In this document: positions 37,130 through 48,364 of the stretch, one piece after another
How positions within the stretch are numbered: position 1 is the stretch's first letter
Layout: each line of letters begins with the position of its first letter
NCBI GenBank assembly: GCA_963573385.1
Contig: CAUYLG010017796.1
Span: 45,007-109,006, forward strand
DNA length: 64,000 bases
From: Cacajao melanocephalus
Lineage: Eukaryota > Chordata > Mammalia > Primates > Pitheciidae
Direction: 5' to 3'
Notes under the pieces: model-generated
What the model was told of the DNA's origin: nothing
What the model saw: only the letters and a program-made list of their open reading frames with translations
Database searches by the model: none
Translations under genes and position numbers: made by a program

Positions 37130-37262
37130 CTTTTTTTAAAAATATATATTTTATTGCATTTTAGGTTTTGGGGTACATGGGAAGAATATGCAAGATTGTT
37201 GCATAGGTATATACATGGCAATGTGGTTTGCTGCCTTCCCCCTGAATCACCTATATCTGGCA
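37130..37262 (-). mobile_element. L1 3' terminal fragment, minus strand
   Basis: Begins with T-rich sequence, then ttttggggtacatgggaaga, cataggtatatacatggcaa and a gcctt-cccctgaatcacct end; the reverse complement of an L1 3' terminus, about 130 bases, strongly 5'-truncated. Confidence 0.75.
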
Positions 37263-38165
37263 TTTATAAACCAAAGAATAATATAAAACAAATCTATACT
37301 GATATAAATGATTTTAAAAATTGACAAATAAATAAATGAGGGATAAGAGAGAGCCCTTCCTTACCGAACATTTCTAATTAATAAATACATGAAAAGGAAC
37401 AAAAGAAGTAGAAAATCATCCTTAGCATGCCATAGTAATAATTTCTGAAAAAGAATCCACCAATAAATGCTAAAATTGGTGAGTAAACATTTCGGAAGAG
37501 CAAGATATTTGCATATTCTCAAAATATCCCCTCCAAAATATTTATTAATTTCAGAGAGAAATACAGTAACTTTGCAATGGAGAAAACTGTCAGACAAGCC
37601 CTTATTCAAGTAGTCAAAGTTAACATCACTGAGAAGAAGATATATTGGCAGCATGCACCCCGCTAATATGATGAAGTGGGAAGGCCACATGACTTTTCAG
37701 TATTTTTCTTCAAAGTGCATAACTCAAGCTAAACTTGAGAAAATATCATGAAACCAACATTAAGAGACATTCTACTAAAATATGTGGCAAGTACTCTTCA
37801 AAAGGTCAAGGTCATGAAAGACAAGAAAAGATTAGAATTGTCACAGATTGGAGGAGGCCAAGGAGACATGACACATATATGCTATGTGGGATCCTGGGAC
37901 AGACATAAAACAGCCATTAGGGGAAAAGGTTGTAAAATACAAATAAAGTCTATAGTTTAGTTCATAGTATTGTGCTAGAGTTAATTTCTTAGCTTTGATA
38001 ATTCTACTATGGTTATGTAAGATGTTAACATTCAAGGACACTGGATAAAAGGTACATAGGACATGTTTATTAGTTTTGCAACTCTATTATAGATCTAATA
38101 CTATTACAAAATTAAAAGCTAGCAAGGCATTCCGAAACTTTATATTAAAAGGTTTTTGTATAGTC
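37263..38165 (+). mobile_element. Ancient L1M 3' UTR, plus strand
   Basis: Resembles L1MC/L1ME 3' UTRs: aagaatccaccaataaatgc (37450), a gaagtgggaaggccacatg block, ttaagagacattctactaaa (37760), an aaggagacatgac block and a terminal aaagtctatagtttagttc region. Same group as 5845-6830, in the same orientation. Confidence 0.75.
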
Positions 38166-38263
38166 TGCAAGGGATTTTCCTATTCGTATCTTTTTAAAAA
38201 TCTCATTCAGATTTGATCCAATATATGCTCTGATTATCAAGCAAAACTACTGAAATGTCAATT

Positions 38264-38395
38264 CACTAGAGTATAAGCTCTATGGAAACAGGACTTTTTT
38301 TTGATTTTGTTGATTGTTAATGTCCCAAGTGCCTAGAAGCATACTTTGGACTTAATACACATCTAATAAATGAATTTCAAAATGAGTGAAATCTA
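38264..38395 (+). mobile_element. L2 LINE 3' end, plus strand
   Basis: Order: actagagtataagctctatg (38267), a ggaaacaggactttt block, caagtgcctagaagcata, and taataaatgaatttcaaaa. Old and diverged. Confidence 0.7.
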
Positions 38396-39327
38396 ATACA
38401 ATGGCATGGAATGGAAGGTTGTCCACTGAGCCTTTCAGTGCTTAAGCAGCTGAGCCCGGTTGATTGTCTGATGAGCAAGTCTCCAAATCACCACAGGAAT
38501 GACCACAGGGGTGAGAAGCTGAAAGAGCAGAGGTACATGACGCCAGCACCAAGAAAAGGATCTCATTCTGAAAAGAGGTGATGTGAGGCACCCTAATCTG
38601 GCAGCTGGCAGTAATGATGGCTACACATGGCTTGTTGGCTAGGTAATAGATGGAGAAATTTGCTTGGCAAGGTACTTTTTTGATGAATTATTCTGTAATT
38701 GATGCATTTTTCTGGGCTTTTATGGTATAGCAGAAGTGATCTCAGGTTCTGTAAATATAAATTTTAAAGTCTACCAGAGTTTATGGATTTATTCCAGTGA
38801 GTTTACCAAAATTCCCAACCATAGTACCTGTGACCAATGTCAACTGCCAATAATGAGAAATGGCCACTCTATTTTTTAAATAACACATCTCAACAGAAGA
38901 ATTGTGCCAGTCATGGCAAATCGTATCATACTCAGTCACATACATATATATTGCATAGGAAATACTACACTCAGTAACTCAAAGTCTAGGTTATCTAATA
39001 AATAAGAATACCAATAACATTTTCCTTTATGGGCAAGACTGGAGGATCTTCCCCCAAGGAGAGAGGTCTTAGATGGAGCACCCTTTTGCAACTTGACATT
39101 CCCTAGATCTTGCCTTTTGCAACATTACTATTTCTCTCCTTATCAAAAAGTATACTCAGATCAGGTTAATTAGTTATATCACAAATAGTTACATGATCTC
39201 CTTTCTTTGAAACAAAAACAACTATTTTTAAACCTTGAATAGCTTTCTTCCTGTATCAGACAAGAGTAATGTAAACAAGCCATTTTTAAAAAGACTGAAA
39301 AGCTGTTGATGCCATGACTTGCTTTTG

Positions 39328-39395
39328 CATTATAAAGGAAACAGATTATTTATATAATCCACATTATAAAGGAAACAGATTTTTATTTTCTGTGC
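39328..39395. repeat. 34-bp period tandem duplication
   Basis: A 20-base string (cattataaaggaaacagatt) at 39328-39347 recurs exactly at 39362-39381; the rest of the second unit has diverged. Confidence 0.88.
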
Positions 39396-40627
39396 TTTGA
39401 TATGGAGTTGTCAAATAAAATGGTACAATGACTATGAAATAAATATTCCAATAAATTAAACAAAACTGGTGTCTCACATGAAGGATTTGAAGGTGAATGC
39501 TATGTCGAATGGGCAAAAAATCAAAACTATACTGAGGACATAAACTCTAAAGTATATTTAGAAAGTAAACATTAATAAATTAAAACTAAGTAATCTTTTT
39601 TTTTACTTAGGTCAAAAACCTGCATTAAACAAAATAGTATTAAAAAAAAAAGCGTGTGCTATTTATTGGCTCTCATTCCTCCTGAAAGATTGGTGCAGTC
39701 TCATACCCGATTTCAAATTTAGGTTTGTGTGTGTTATTTTTTGTTTTGTTTTTTTTTCCAAAAAGCTACTGGATGGAGGAAATAGCAACAATAATATTTC
39801 TTCATTTTGGCTTTTTCTGTGTCCAATAAGCAGAAATCACTTGAATATTTCTAATTAAGTGAAGAAAATAATCACAAAACAATAATGTAAATATATTTAC
39901 AGTCCATATTGCACTTTGTGAATTAGATGGGGATTACTAACATGCTTAAACAAAGGGGGAAAGTTCCACATTTTTCTGAGTTCTTAAATATTTGCATAAA
40001 CATTTGTGCAATCATAAACTTTTACACATTTTGAGCCTCTTTACCCAGGACATTTACAGAAGATACCACAGTATTCTAATAGATCAAGAAAAAAATGAAT
40101 CTTTATGGAACCTATCTTAATTGCAAGTTAGTTTGATTCTGCAGGCTAGCCATGTATTTATTCACTAAACATATACCAAGTGCCTACTTTGTTCACATAT
40201 GTTCAAAGCAACTGTAATGAGGTAAATGCCTGTACAAACCATTACTCATTAACCAAGTTGTAAAAATTAAAGTCTGAAGCGACTAATGTGAGAATGTGAT
40301 TAGGAACTTATATACACTGCTGGAAGAAACGTTTACGGGCAAACAGTTTCATGGATTCAGTACTAACAAATTTACCTTCTCACTAAAATTTATTTTTAGC
40401 CCCAAATCAATACTTGCAAGCGTTTTTGCAGTCATTTGGGATCTTGCATAGGGCAATAAAAATTTTCAGTTGCCTGACACACACATTCCCCTCTGAGGCC
40501 AAACAAGGTAACACTCTGTTTTCTTTTAGTCTTCATACTATAAATATATCCTTCTTGTGGTCTATTTAATGCCACTTTTTTTTTTCACACTTTTTGCCCT
40601 TTTATTGGTGATTTTGTTGTTGAGATG

Positions 40628-40632
40628 TTGCC
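40628..40632 (+). repeat. Probable left target duplication of the ERV-L provirus
   Basis: ttgcc here and tttcc at 47437-47441 bracket the element and differ by one base; ERV-L makes 5-bp duplications. Confidence 0.55.
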
Positions 40633-41377
40633 TGTGATGATTAATACTGAGTGTCAACTTGACTGAATTGAAGTATGCAAAGTATCAATCCTGGGTGTAT
40701 CTGTGAGGGCAATGCCAAAGGAGATTAACATTTGAGTCAGTGGGCTGGGGAAGGCAGAACCACCCTTACTCTGGGTGAGCACCATCTAATTAGCTGCCAG
40801 TGAATATAAAGCAGGCAGAAAAACATGAAGAGGTGAGACTGGCCTAGCCTCCCAGCCTACATCTTTCTCCTATGATGGATGCTTTTTGCCTTCAAACACT
40901 GAACTCTAAGTTCTTCAGTTTTGGAACTTCGACTGGCTCTCCTTGCTCCTCAGCCTCCAGACAGCCTATTATGAGACCTTGTGATCGAGTGAGTTAATAC
41001 TTAATAAACTCCTTTTCCTCTCTCTCTCTCTCTCTCTGTATATATATATTTCTCTATATACACTCTCTTTCTATATCTATAGAGAGTAGATAGAGTACAC
41101 ACACACCCACCCACACACACACACACATATACATATATATACACATTAGTACATATATATACACTAATGGTATATACATTAGTGTATATATATGTACTAA
41201 TGGTATATATATATACATATACTAATGGTATATATATATACACATATATATATATACACACACACACACACAAATGGTATATACATATATATACCATTAT
41301 ATATATATATAATATATACCATTATATATATATATATACCATTAGTTCTGTCCTTCTAGAAAGCCCTGACTAATACA
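40633..41377 (+). mobile_element. 5' LTR of ERV-L, MLT2-type, with expanded microsatellite
   Basis: Starts tgtgatgattaatactgag and ends ctgactaataca. Has a TATA box (TATAAA, 40805-40810) and a poly(A) signal (AATAAA, 41003-41008). It is 745 bases against 428 for the 3' LTR. The excess is a CT/TA/CA expansion at about 41019-41340 in the terminal TA stretch. Confidence 0.9.
41019..41340. repeat. (CT)n/(TA)n/(CA)n expansion with perfect inverted repeat
   Basis: Runs of ct, ca and ta with repeated actaatggtatatata units. Bases 41144-41169 and 41177-41202 are a perfect 26-base inverted repeat around a 7-base spacer. The units seem to be made from the LTR's own ccattagt end, copied in both orientations. 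Confidence 0.93.
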
Positions 41378-41382
41378 GATTT

Positions 41383-41397
41383 TGGTGCCAGGAGTGG
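41383..41397 (+). promoter_or_regulatory. Primer-binding site, tRNA-Leu type
   Basis: tggtgccaggagtgg lies five bases after the LTR end. It pairs with the 3' end of a tRNA-Leu with one mismatch, matching the 'L' of ERV-L. Confidence 0.75.
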
Positions 41398-43150
41398 TTC
41401 TAGAGAAACAGAATATTAAAGATGGAGTTCTTTCATTGGTTTTGGGGTTTCTGGAGTTGGCTGCTTGATATGATTAGACCCAAAAATGCTAAGGACTCTA
41501 CTTCTAATAGTATGGAGAACACTAATACTATTTGATGTAAACTGTTTAGAGAGGTATGCAAAATAAATGCATTTGACACTCCTGATTCATCGCTCATGAG
41601 GGATAAGGAGTTTAGTGACTCTACACATACATTTAACCATAGGCGAAGAACCAAGGAACATAACGAAGCTTGTTGGTTGCTCCTAAGTTCTGTGGACAGA
41701 GTGTTGAAAGAAAATTATGAACTCAGGGATTCTATCTCCCAGCTTCAGAAGCAGATACTGAGACTCAACTCTGCTAAGATTGCCCTGAGTGAGAGTCTTC
41801 TTTCCTGCAGAAAAAGAGCTGAAATTGTGAAAATACAGACATAAACTCTTATTAAGTGGCTAACCTGAAATGAAAGGTACATGCATAGCCTTTCCAGGTG
41901 TCTACTGTTAAAGTGAGGGCATTGATTGGAAAAGAATGGGATGCTGCAACTTGGAAAGAGGACATACAGGAGGACCCTGATGAAGCTGGGGACACTGAGT
42001 TTGTTAATTCTGATGATTTTTTTTTTTAACCAGAGGAAAGTTTCCCCATCCCCAGCAGTGGCAACATCCCTTCCCCAACCCACAGTGCCATCAGCCTTTC
42101 CACCTTTGTCTAAGGAGATAAACCCTGGAGGCAACAGTGCTGCCTGAGGCAATAGTGATGGCCTCCCCTGAGGTAGTTGCCAGGCAAGAGGATAATTCTG
42201 TTCAGGAGCCACTGCCAACACCTCTGTTTGCTTCTAGACCTATAACTAGACTAAAATCCTGGCGGCCCCTAGAGGTGAGGTTGACAGTGTGACCCATGAG
42301 AAGGTGCACTACACTCAAAAAGAACTGTTGGAGTTCTCTAATTTATATAAATAGAAAGCTGGAGAACATGCATGGGAATGGATATTAAGGGTGTGGGATA
42401 ACAGTGGAAGGAACATAGAGTAGGATAAGGCTGGGTTTATTGATTTGGGCCTGCTAAGGAGGAACTCTGCATTTAATGTTGCAGCTCAGGGAGTTAAAAA
42501 AGGTTCTAATAGTCTATTTGCTTGGTTAGCTAAAATATGGATTAAAAGATGGCCCACTGTGAGTGATCTGGAAATGCCTGATCTCCCTTGTTTTAATGTA
42601 GAGGAAGAGATTCAAAGGTTTAGGGAGGTTGGAATGGTGGTGTGAATGAGTCACTTTAGACCTATTCATCCCAGCTGGGAGGGTCCTGAAGATATACCCT
42701 AACTAATGCCTTGCAAAATAGATTTGTAAGGGCAGCACCTGCATCTTTGAAGAGCTCTGTCATTGCTCTTCTCTGTATGTCACATGTAACAGTAGAAACC
42801 ACAGTTACCCAACTACAAAATTTAAATATGATGGGAATGATTGGATCCTGAGGTGGCAGGGGCCAAGTGGTGGCACACAACCTTCAAAGGCAAAGTAGAT
42901 GTATCTATCATAATGGACAGCAGATGCAAAGTGGCAATCAGAAAAGTCTGACTCCTGTAGAGCTCTGGCATTGGCTAATTAAACATGGCATTTCTAGAAG
43001 TGAAATTGATAGGAAGACTACTTCATTCCTACTTAATTTATATAAGCAGAAAACTTTTAGGTTGAATGGACAAAAGACTATTTTGAATTAAAAAACAGAG
43101 AATCAGGACCCCCTAGTCAATTTCCAGGTTTGAACCAGTTTACAAACCCA
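41398..43150 (+). pseudogene. ERV-L gag-like region, broken
   Basis: Gag would form the particle. Open pieces are 41596-41844, with a coiled-coil-like heptad pattern (ENYELRDSISQLQKQILRL), 41926-42147, 42445-42645 (with SLFAWLAKIWIKRWP), and 42867-43091. They lie in different frames with stops between. Assignment rests on position between the primer site and protease and on general likeness to ERV-L Gag; no zinc knuckle is evident. Confidence 0.7.
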
Positions 43151-43183
43151 GAAACCCTTGAATGAAGGGGAGGCCAGGTCCCC

Positions 43184-43420
43184 TTGATGAAGGACCCCAC
43201 TATATTACCAACAATTTCTGCAGTGAATCTTTCTCCCATCCTTCCCCAAGGAGACCTCTGGCCTTTTACTGGGGTAATTGTGCACTGGGGATCGGGAAAT
43301 GGTCAGACATTTCGGGGACTACTGGACACTGGCTCTGAGCTGATGTTAATTCCAGGGGACCCAAAACGTCATTACAGTCTTGCAGTTAAAGTAGGGGCTT
43401 TATGGAGGGCAGGTAATTAA
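43184..43420 (+). pseudogene. ERV-L protease remnant
   Basis: An aspartic protease segment: the active-site triplet D-T-G (GLLDTGSELMLI) has its Asp codon at 43325-43327. The 78-codon piece ends in a stop before the flap and C-terminal part. It lies in the expected place between gag and RT. Confidence 0.8.
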
Positions 43421-43448
43421 TGGAGTTTTAGCTCAGGGCCAACTTGCA

Positions 43449-44598
43449 GTGGGTCCAGTGGGTCCCAGGACTCATTCTGTGTTTCCCGCCCCAGTGCCAG
43501 AATACACAATTGGCATAGACACACTTAGCTTCTGGTGGGACCCTCCCCACATTTACTCCCTGACTGGTAGAGTCAGGGCTCTCATGGTGGAAAATGCCAA
43601 ATGGAGGCCACTAGAGCTATTTATTCCTGGAAAAATAGTAAATAAAAAACAATATCACATTCCTAGAAGGACTGTGGAGATTAGTGCCACCAACAGGACT
43701 TAAAAGATGCAGGGGTGGTGATTCCCACCACAACACCATTCAGCTCTCCTATTTGGCCTGTGCAGAAGACAGATGGATCTTGGATAATGACAGTGGATTA
43801 TTGTAAGCTTAACTAAGTGGTGACTCCAATTGCAGCTGCAGTACCAGATGTGGTTTCATTGCTTGAGCAAATCAAAACATGTCCTGGTACGTGGTCTACA
43901 GCCATTGACTTGGCAAATGCCTTTTTCCCCATTCCTGTTTATAAGGCCCACCAGAAGCAACAGGCCTTCAGCTGGCAAGGCCAGTAATATACCTTTCCTG
44001 TCCTACCTCAGAGGTTTATCAACTCCGGCTTCATGTCATAATCTTATTCAGAGAGACCTTGATCGCTTTTTGCTTCTGCGAGTTATTACACTGGTCCATT
44101 ACATTGATGACATTCTGCTGATGGGATCTGGCATGCAAGAAGTAGCAAACACACTGGAATTATTGGTGAGACATTTGTGTGCCAGAGGATGGAAAATAAA
44201 TTCAACTAAAATTCAGGAACCTTCTACCTCAGTAAAATTTCGAGGAGTCCAGTGGTGTGGGGCCTGTTGGTATCCCTTCTAAGGTGAAGAATAAGTTACT
44301 GCATTTGTCCACTCCTACAACCAAGAAAGAGGCATAACACCTAGTGGGCCTATTTAGATTTTGGAGGCAACACATTCCTTATTTGGGTGTGTTACTCTCG
44401 CCCATTTATCACATGACCCCAAAGGCTGCCAGTTTTGAGTGGGGTCCAGAACAGGAGAAGCCTCTGCAACAGGTCCAGGCTGCTGTGCAAGCTGCTCTGC
44501 CACTTGGACCATATGACCCAGCAGATCCAATGGTGCTTAAGGTGTCAGTGGCAGATAGGGATGCTGTTTGGAGCCTTTGGCAGGCCCCCATGGGTTAA
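43449..44598 (+). pseudogene. ERV-L reverse transcriptase, broken
   Basis: The first catalytic Asp lies in AIDLANAFF (GAC, 43907-43909), in a different frame from the catalytic loop YIDD (44100-44111, in HYIDDILLMG). At least one frameshift therefore separates them. The thumb and connection follow in 44344-44598 (FWRQHIPYLGVLLSPIYHMT). The 43449-43703 piece is the start of RT. Catalytic residues survive but the frame does not. Confidence 0.87.
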
Positions 44599-45300
44599 TC
44601 ACAGTGGAGGCCCCTAAGAATTTGGATCAAGGCCTGCCATCTTCTGCAGATAACTACTCTCCTTTTGAGAGACAGCTCTTGACCTATTACTGGGCTTTGG
44701 TGGAAACGGAACATTTGACTGTGGATCAAGTCACCATGCAATCTGAACTGCCTATCATGAACTGGGTGCTTTCTGATCCATCTAGTCATAAAGTGAGTCA
44801 TGCACAGCAGCATTCCATCATCAAATGAAAGTGGTACATATGCGATTGGGCTCAAGCAGGTCCTGAAGGCACAAGTAAGTTACATGAAGAAGAGGCTTAA
44901 ATGCTATGATCTCCACTTCTGCCATCCTGCCTTCTCTCCTCGAGCCTGCACTGATGGCCTCATGGGAGTTCCCTATGATCAGCTGACAGACAAAGAAAAG
45001 ACTAAGACCTGGTTCTCAGATGGTTCTGCATGATATGCCGGCATCACCTGAAAGTGGACAGCTGCATCACTACAGCCCCTTTCTAGGACATCCCTGAAAA
45101 ACAGCAGTGAAGGGAAATCTTCCCAGTGGGCAGAACTTCAATCAGTAAAAATGGTTGCGCATTTCGCATGGAAGGAGAAATGGCCAGATGTGTGATTACC
45201 TATTGATTCGTGGGCTTTAGCCAATGGTTTGGGTGGATGGTCAGGTACTTGGAAGAAGAATGATTAGAAAATTGGTGACAGAAATTTGGGGAAGAGGTAA
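44599..45300 (+). pseudogene. ERV-L connection and RNase H, broken
   Basis: Open pieces 44568-44828 (PSSADNYSPFERQLLTYYWA) and 44800-45033 lead to the first RNase H aspartate in TWFSDGSA (about 45009-45030), after which a stop occurs. The rest of RNase H, to about 45300, is recognisable only in pieces. Confidence 0.8.
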
Positions 45301-46067
45301 GTGGATGCCTCTGAGTGGTTAAAAACTGTGAAGATATTTATATCCCATGTGAGTGCTAACAAATGGGTGACTTCAACAGAGGAGGAGTTTAATAATCAAG
45401 TGGATAGGATGATCCATTCTGTGGACACCACTCACCTCTTTCCCCAGCCACCCCTGTCATGGCACAATGGGCCCATGAATGAAGTGGCTCTGGTGGTGGG
45501 GATGGAGGATATGCTGGGCTCAGCAATGTGGAATTTCACTCGCCAAAGGTGAGCTGGCCATGGCCACTGCTGAGGGCCCAATGTACCAGCAGCAGAGACC
45601 AACACTGAGCCCTTGATATGGCACCATTCCTCAGGGTGATCAGCCAGCTACCTGGTGGCAGGTCAATTACATTGGACCTCTTCCATCATGGAAAGGGCAG
45701 AGGTTTGTTCTCACTTGAATAGACACTTACTCCAGATATGAGTTAGCCTATCCTACATGGAATGCTTCTGCCAAGACTACCAACCCTGGACTCAGAGAAT
45801 GCCTTATTCACTATCATGGTATTCCATACAGCATTGCCTCTGACCAAGGCACTCACTTTACAGCTAAAGAAATGTGGCAGTGGGTTCATGCTCATAGAAT
45901 TCATTGTTGTTACCATGTTCCCCATCATCCTGATGCAGCTGGATTGATATAACAGTGGAATGGCCTTTTGAAATTACAATTAAAATGCCAACTAGGTGAC
46001 AATACTTTGCAGGGCTGAGGCAAAGTTCTTTAGAAGGCAGTGTATGCTCTGAATCAGTGTCTGATAT
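45301..46067 (+). pseudogene. ERV-L integrase, broken
   Basis: Integrase would insert viral DNA. The N-terminal region lies at 45301-45600. The core begins near 45650, where the usual first catalytic Asp of the W-Q-V-D-Y motif is Asn (AAT, 45665-45667). The second, in SDQGTHF, is kept (GAC, 45842-45844). Frameshifts separate the two. The ORF at 45762-45947 is in a shifted frame. Confidence 0.8.
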
Positions 46068-46487
46068 ATGGTACTGTTTTGTCCCATAGCTAGGATCCAG
46101 GGATCCACAAATCAAGGGGTGGAAGTGGAAGTGGCACCACTCACCATCACCTCTAGAGATCCACTAGCAAAATTCTTGCTTCCTTTTCCTGCAACATTAT
46201 GTTCTGCTGGCCTAGAGGTTTTAGTTCCAGAGGGAGTAACTCTGTCACTACGAGACACAACAATTGTTCCATTAAACTATAAGTTAAGATTGCCACCTGG
46301 ACACTTTGGGTTCCTCCTACCTTTAAGCCAACAGGCTAAGAAAGGAGTTACAGTGTTGGCTGGGGTGACTGACCCAGACTATCAAGATGAAATCAGTCTA
46401 CTACTCCACAAAGGAGGTAAGGAAGAGCATGCATGGAATACAGGAGATCCATTAGGGCATCTCAGTATTACCATGCTTTGTGATTAA
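46068..46487 (+). pseudogene. ERV-L dUTPase segment, still open (139 codons)
   Basis: dUTPase hydrolyses dUTP to dUMP and keeps uracil out of DNA. In ERV-L it is the C-terminal part of Pol. The 139-codon frame holds motif 1 (SAGLEV, residue 46), the motif 2 region (LPLSQQAKKGV), motif 3 (GVTDPDYQDE, residue 99) and a motif 4-like GDPLGHL (residue 126). Motif 5, the C-terminal flexible arm, is not visible. In motif 3 the basic residue usual after the tyrosine is Gln-Asp, so activity is doubtful. It is not an independent gene: the start Met is incidental and no promoter of its own is seen. Confidence 0.85.
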
Positions 46488-47008
46488 GGTCAATGGGAAA
46501 CCACAACAGCCCAATCCAGGCAGGACCACAAATGGCCCAAACCTTCATTCAAGAATGAAGGTTTGGGCCACTCCACCAGGAAAAAACCACAACCTGCTGA
46601 GGTGCTTGCTGAAGTCAAAGGGAACACAGAATGGGTAGTAGAAGAAGGTAGTCATCAATACCAACTAAAACCACATGACCAGCTGCAGAAATGAAGACTG
46701 TCATGAGTATTTCTTCCTCCTTTTTTAAAGACATGTTTATGCTTGTATAACACTTGTACTAAGAACATATCTTCATTTTATTTCCTTTCTCCTTTATCAT
46801 TTGACATAAGATTTATTGACTTCATATCAGCATTTTAGTATTGTTAGCTTTACGTAATAGTATTTGGGTTGGAGATTGTTAAGTTTCCAGTTGTACGAAG
46901 GATAGTTGTATTACGTTAGGCAAAGTTATGACCTTATTGTTGTCTTTATTTAAAGATCATGTATGATCTCAGGAGATGTGTATGGGTTCAGGTTGGCAGG
47001 AGTGGACT
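46488..47008 (+). other. Pol 3' end and spacer before the 3' LTR, no env
   Basis: About 520 bases with no env-like frame. Contains a perfect palindrome at 46533-46570 and a purine-rich stretch (ggcaggagtgga, about 46995-47006) in the place of the polypurine tract. Confidence 0.7.
46533..46570. repeat. Perfect 18-bp inverted repeat with 2-nt loop
   Basis: Arm tggcccaaaccttcattc (46533-46550), loop aa, and exact reverse complement at 46553-46570. It lies just after dUTPase. Confidence 0.97.
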
Positions 47009-47436
47009 TGTGATGGTTAATACTGAGTGTCAACTTGATTGGATTGAAGGATGCAAAGTATTGATCCTGAGTGTGTCTATGAGGGTGTTTCTAAGGGAGA
47101 TTAACATTTGAATCAGTGGGCTGGGGAAGGCAGGCCCATCCTTAATCTGGGTAGGCACCATCTAATCAGCTGCCAGCGAATATAAAGCAGGCAGAAAAAT
47201 GTGAAGAGGTGAGACTGGCCTAGCCTACCAGCCTAATTTTTCTCCCGTGCTGGATGCCTTCTGCCTTTGAACATCGGACTCCAGGTTCTTCAGTTTTGGA
47301 ACTAAGACTGGCTCTTTTTCCTCCTCAGCCTGCAGACAACCTATTGTGGGACCTTGTGATAAAGTGCATTAATACTTAATAAACTCATTTATATATATAT
47401 CCCATTAGTTCTGTCTCTCTAGAGAACCCTAATTCA
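47009..47436 (+). mobile_element. 3' LTR of ERV-L, MLT2-type
   Basis: Starts tgtgatggttaatactgag and ends agaaccctaattca, a decayed form of the 5' LTR end. TATA box at 47181-47186 and AATAAA at 47378-47383. Its terminal TA run is short (tatatatat), unlike the 5' LTR. Confidence 0.92.
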
Positions 47437-47441
47437 TTTCC

Positions 47442-48364
47442 CAAAGATAGTGCTGAATTGTTGCCTTATTATATGTGCAAGGCTGTGCTGTGCCTTTCAA
47501 AGAAAAATATTAGTGTCAGATAAGCTTTGTTCAGGCATGAGTTACAGTGTCGTTGGCTGTGAGTTGGGTGTTTATGAATCAACAATATATATTGAATAAG
47601 ATGTCTTCAAATAGAAACCACATATAAAATAAGGTTAAGCATTTATTGGTTGAAAAAAATTGTGACCAGAGATCAACAGGAACCTAATCTTATATTTCCC
47701 CTAGGAGTGATGGCTCAGTATTTTCTAATTCAGTGTCCCCAGCAACTTTATAGAAGACAAATAACACAAATAACAAGAATCTACTGTATTTCCTTTCTCC
47801 TAGGTACAATATTACTCTTTGACATGCCTATTTATACTCGAGATGCAAAGTTTCTCACTTGATGGTATGATGTCTCATATATAACAAAAATAGCATTCTC
47901 CAAAGAGGGTGTGTGCTTCTTGCATTTCCTGTCCCAAAAAACAGCACCATCTACTCTGAACATTCACAGATATTCTAACACTTAGCCTTTGCTTTTTGTG
48001 GGAAGGGAGGCATCATTGACTTGAACATAGGTAAGTAAGGAGAACCAGAGGAACACGAACTAACAAGACAGTTCCCACTCCCAGAACAGCCTGGGCCCCA
48101 TGGCCTAACTCTGACAATGGAGAAATACTCCTATGCCTATGCCTTGGCTTTTTTTCTATGTCACACAGGAGCTCAAAGTCCCACGTACCCAAAACACCAT
48201 TTTTCTGTGAGATCATTCCATGACTCCGACTTTCCATGCTCAGAATTGAGGAGAATGACTTGGATGGGGAGGCAGAATTTTTATTATTGTAATTTTCAAA
48301 TCACTGATAATAAAAAGGTATAAAAATAAAAAACCCATCACCAAATTGAAAATAATGGTAACAA
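47442..48364. other. Unique DNA
   Basis: No repeat or gene recognised; open frames are under 75 codons. Confidence 0.45.

Larger units (their letters stand above)
38396..40632. other. Unique DNA, no gene recognised
   Basis: About 2.2 kb without a recognised repeat family, apart from a short tandem duplication at 39328-39395. Nothing suggests exons or RNA genes. Confidence 0.45.
40633..47436 (+). mobile_element. ERV-L (class III) endogenous retrovirus, near-complete, defective
   Basis: Order on the plus strand: 5' LTR (40633-41377), primer site (41383-41397), gag-like region, protease, reverse transcriptase, RNase H, integrase, dUTPase, a short spacer, 3' LTR (47009-47436). There is no env between dUTPase and the 3' LTR, and dUTPase follows integrase, both hallmarks of the ERV-L group. 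The two LTRs differ at roughly 50-60 of about 375 comparable positions by hand count, so insertion is ancient. Stops and frameshifts lie in every domain except dUTPase. It is a fossil; no product is expected. Confidence 0.92.

Noticed and set aside
41001..41373. Tyr/Val/Cys-rich frames of 68 and 98 codons
   Set aside because: Simple-repeat translation within the expanded 5' LTR.
41745..42221. 158-codon minus-strand frame inside the provirus
   Set aside because: Antisense to the ERV-L gag region; no known antisense gene in ERV-L and no recognisable domain.
46488..47008. Possible env gene between dUTPase and the 3' LTR
   Set aside because: Only about 520 bases, no open frame and no membrane or signal segment; absence of env is typical of ERV-L.
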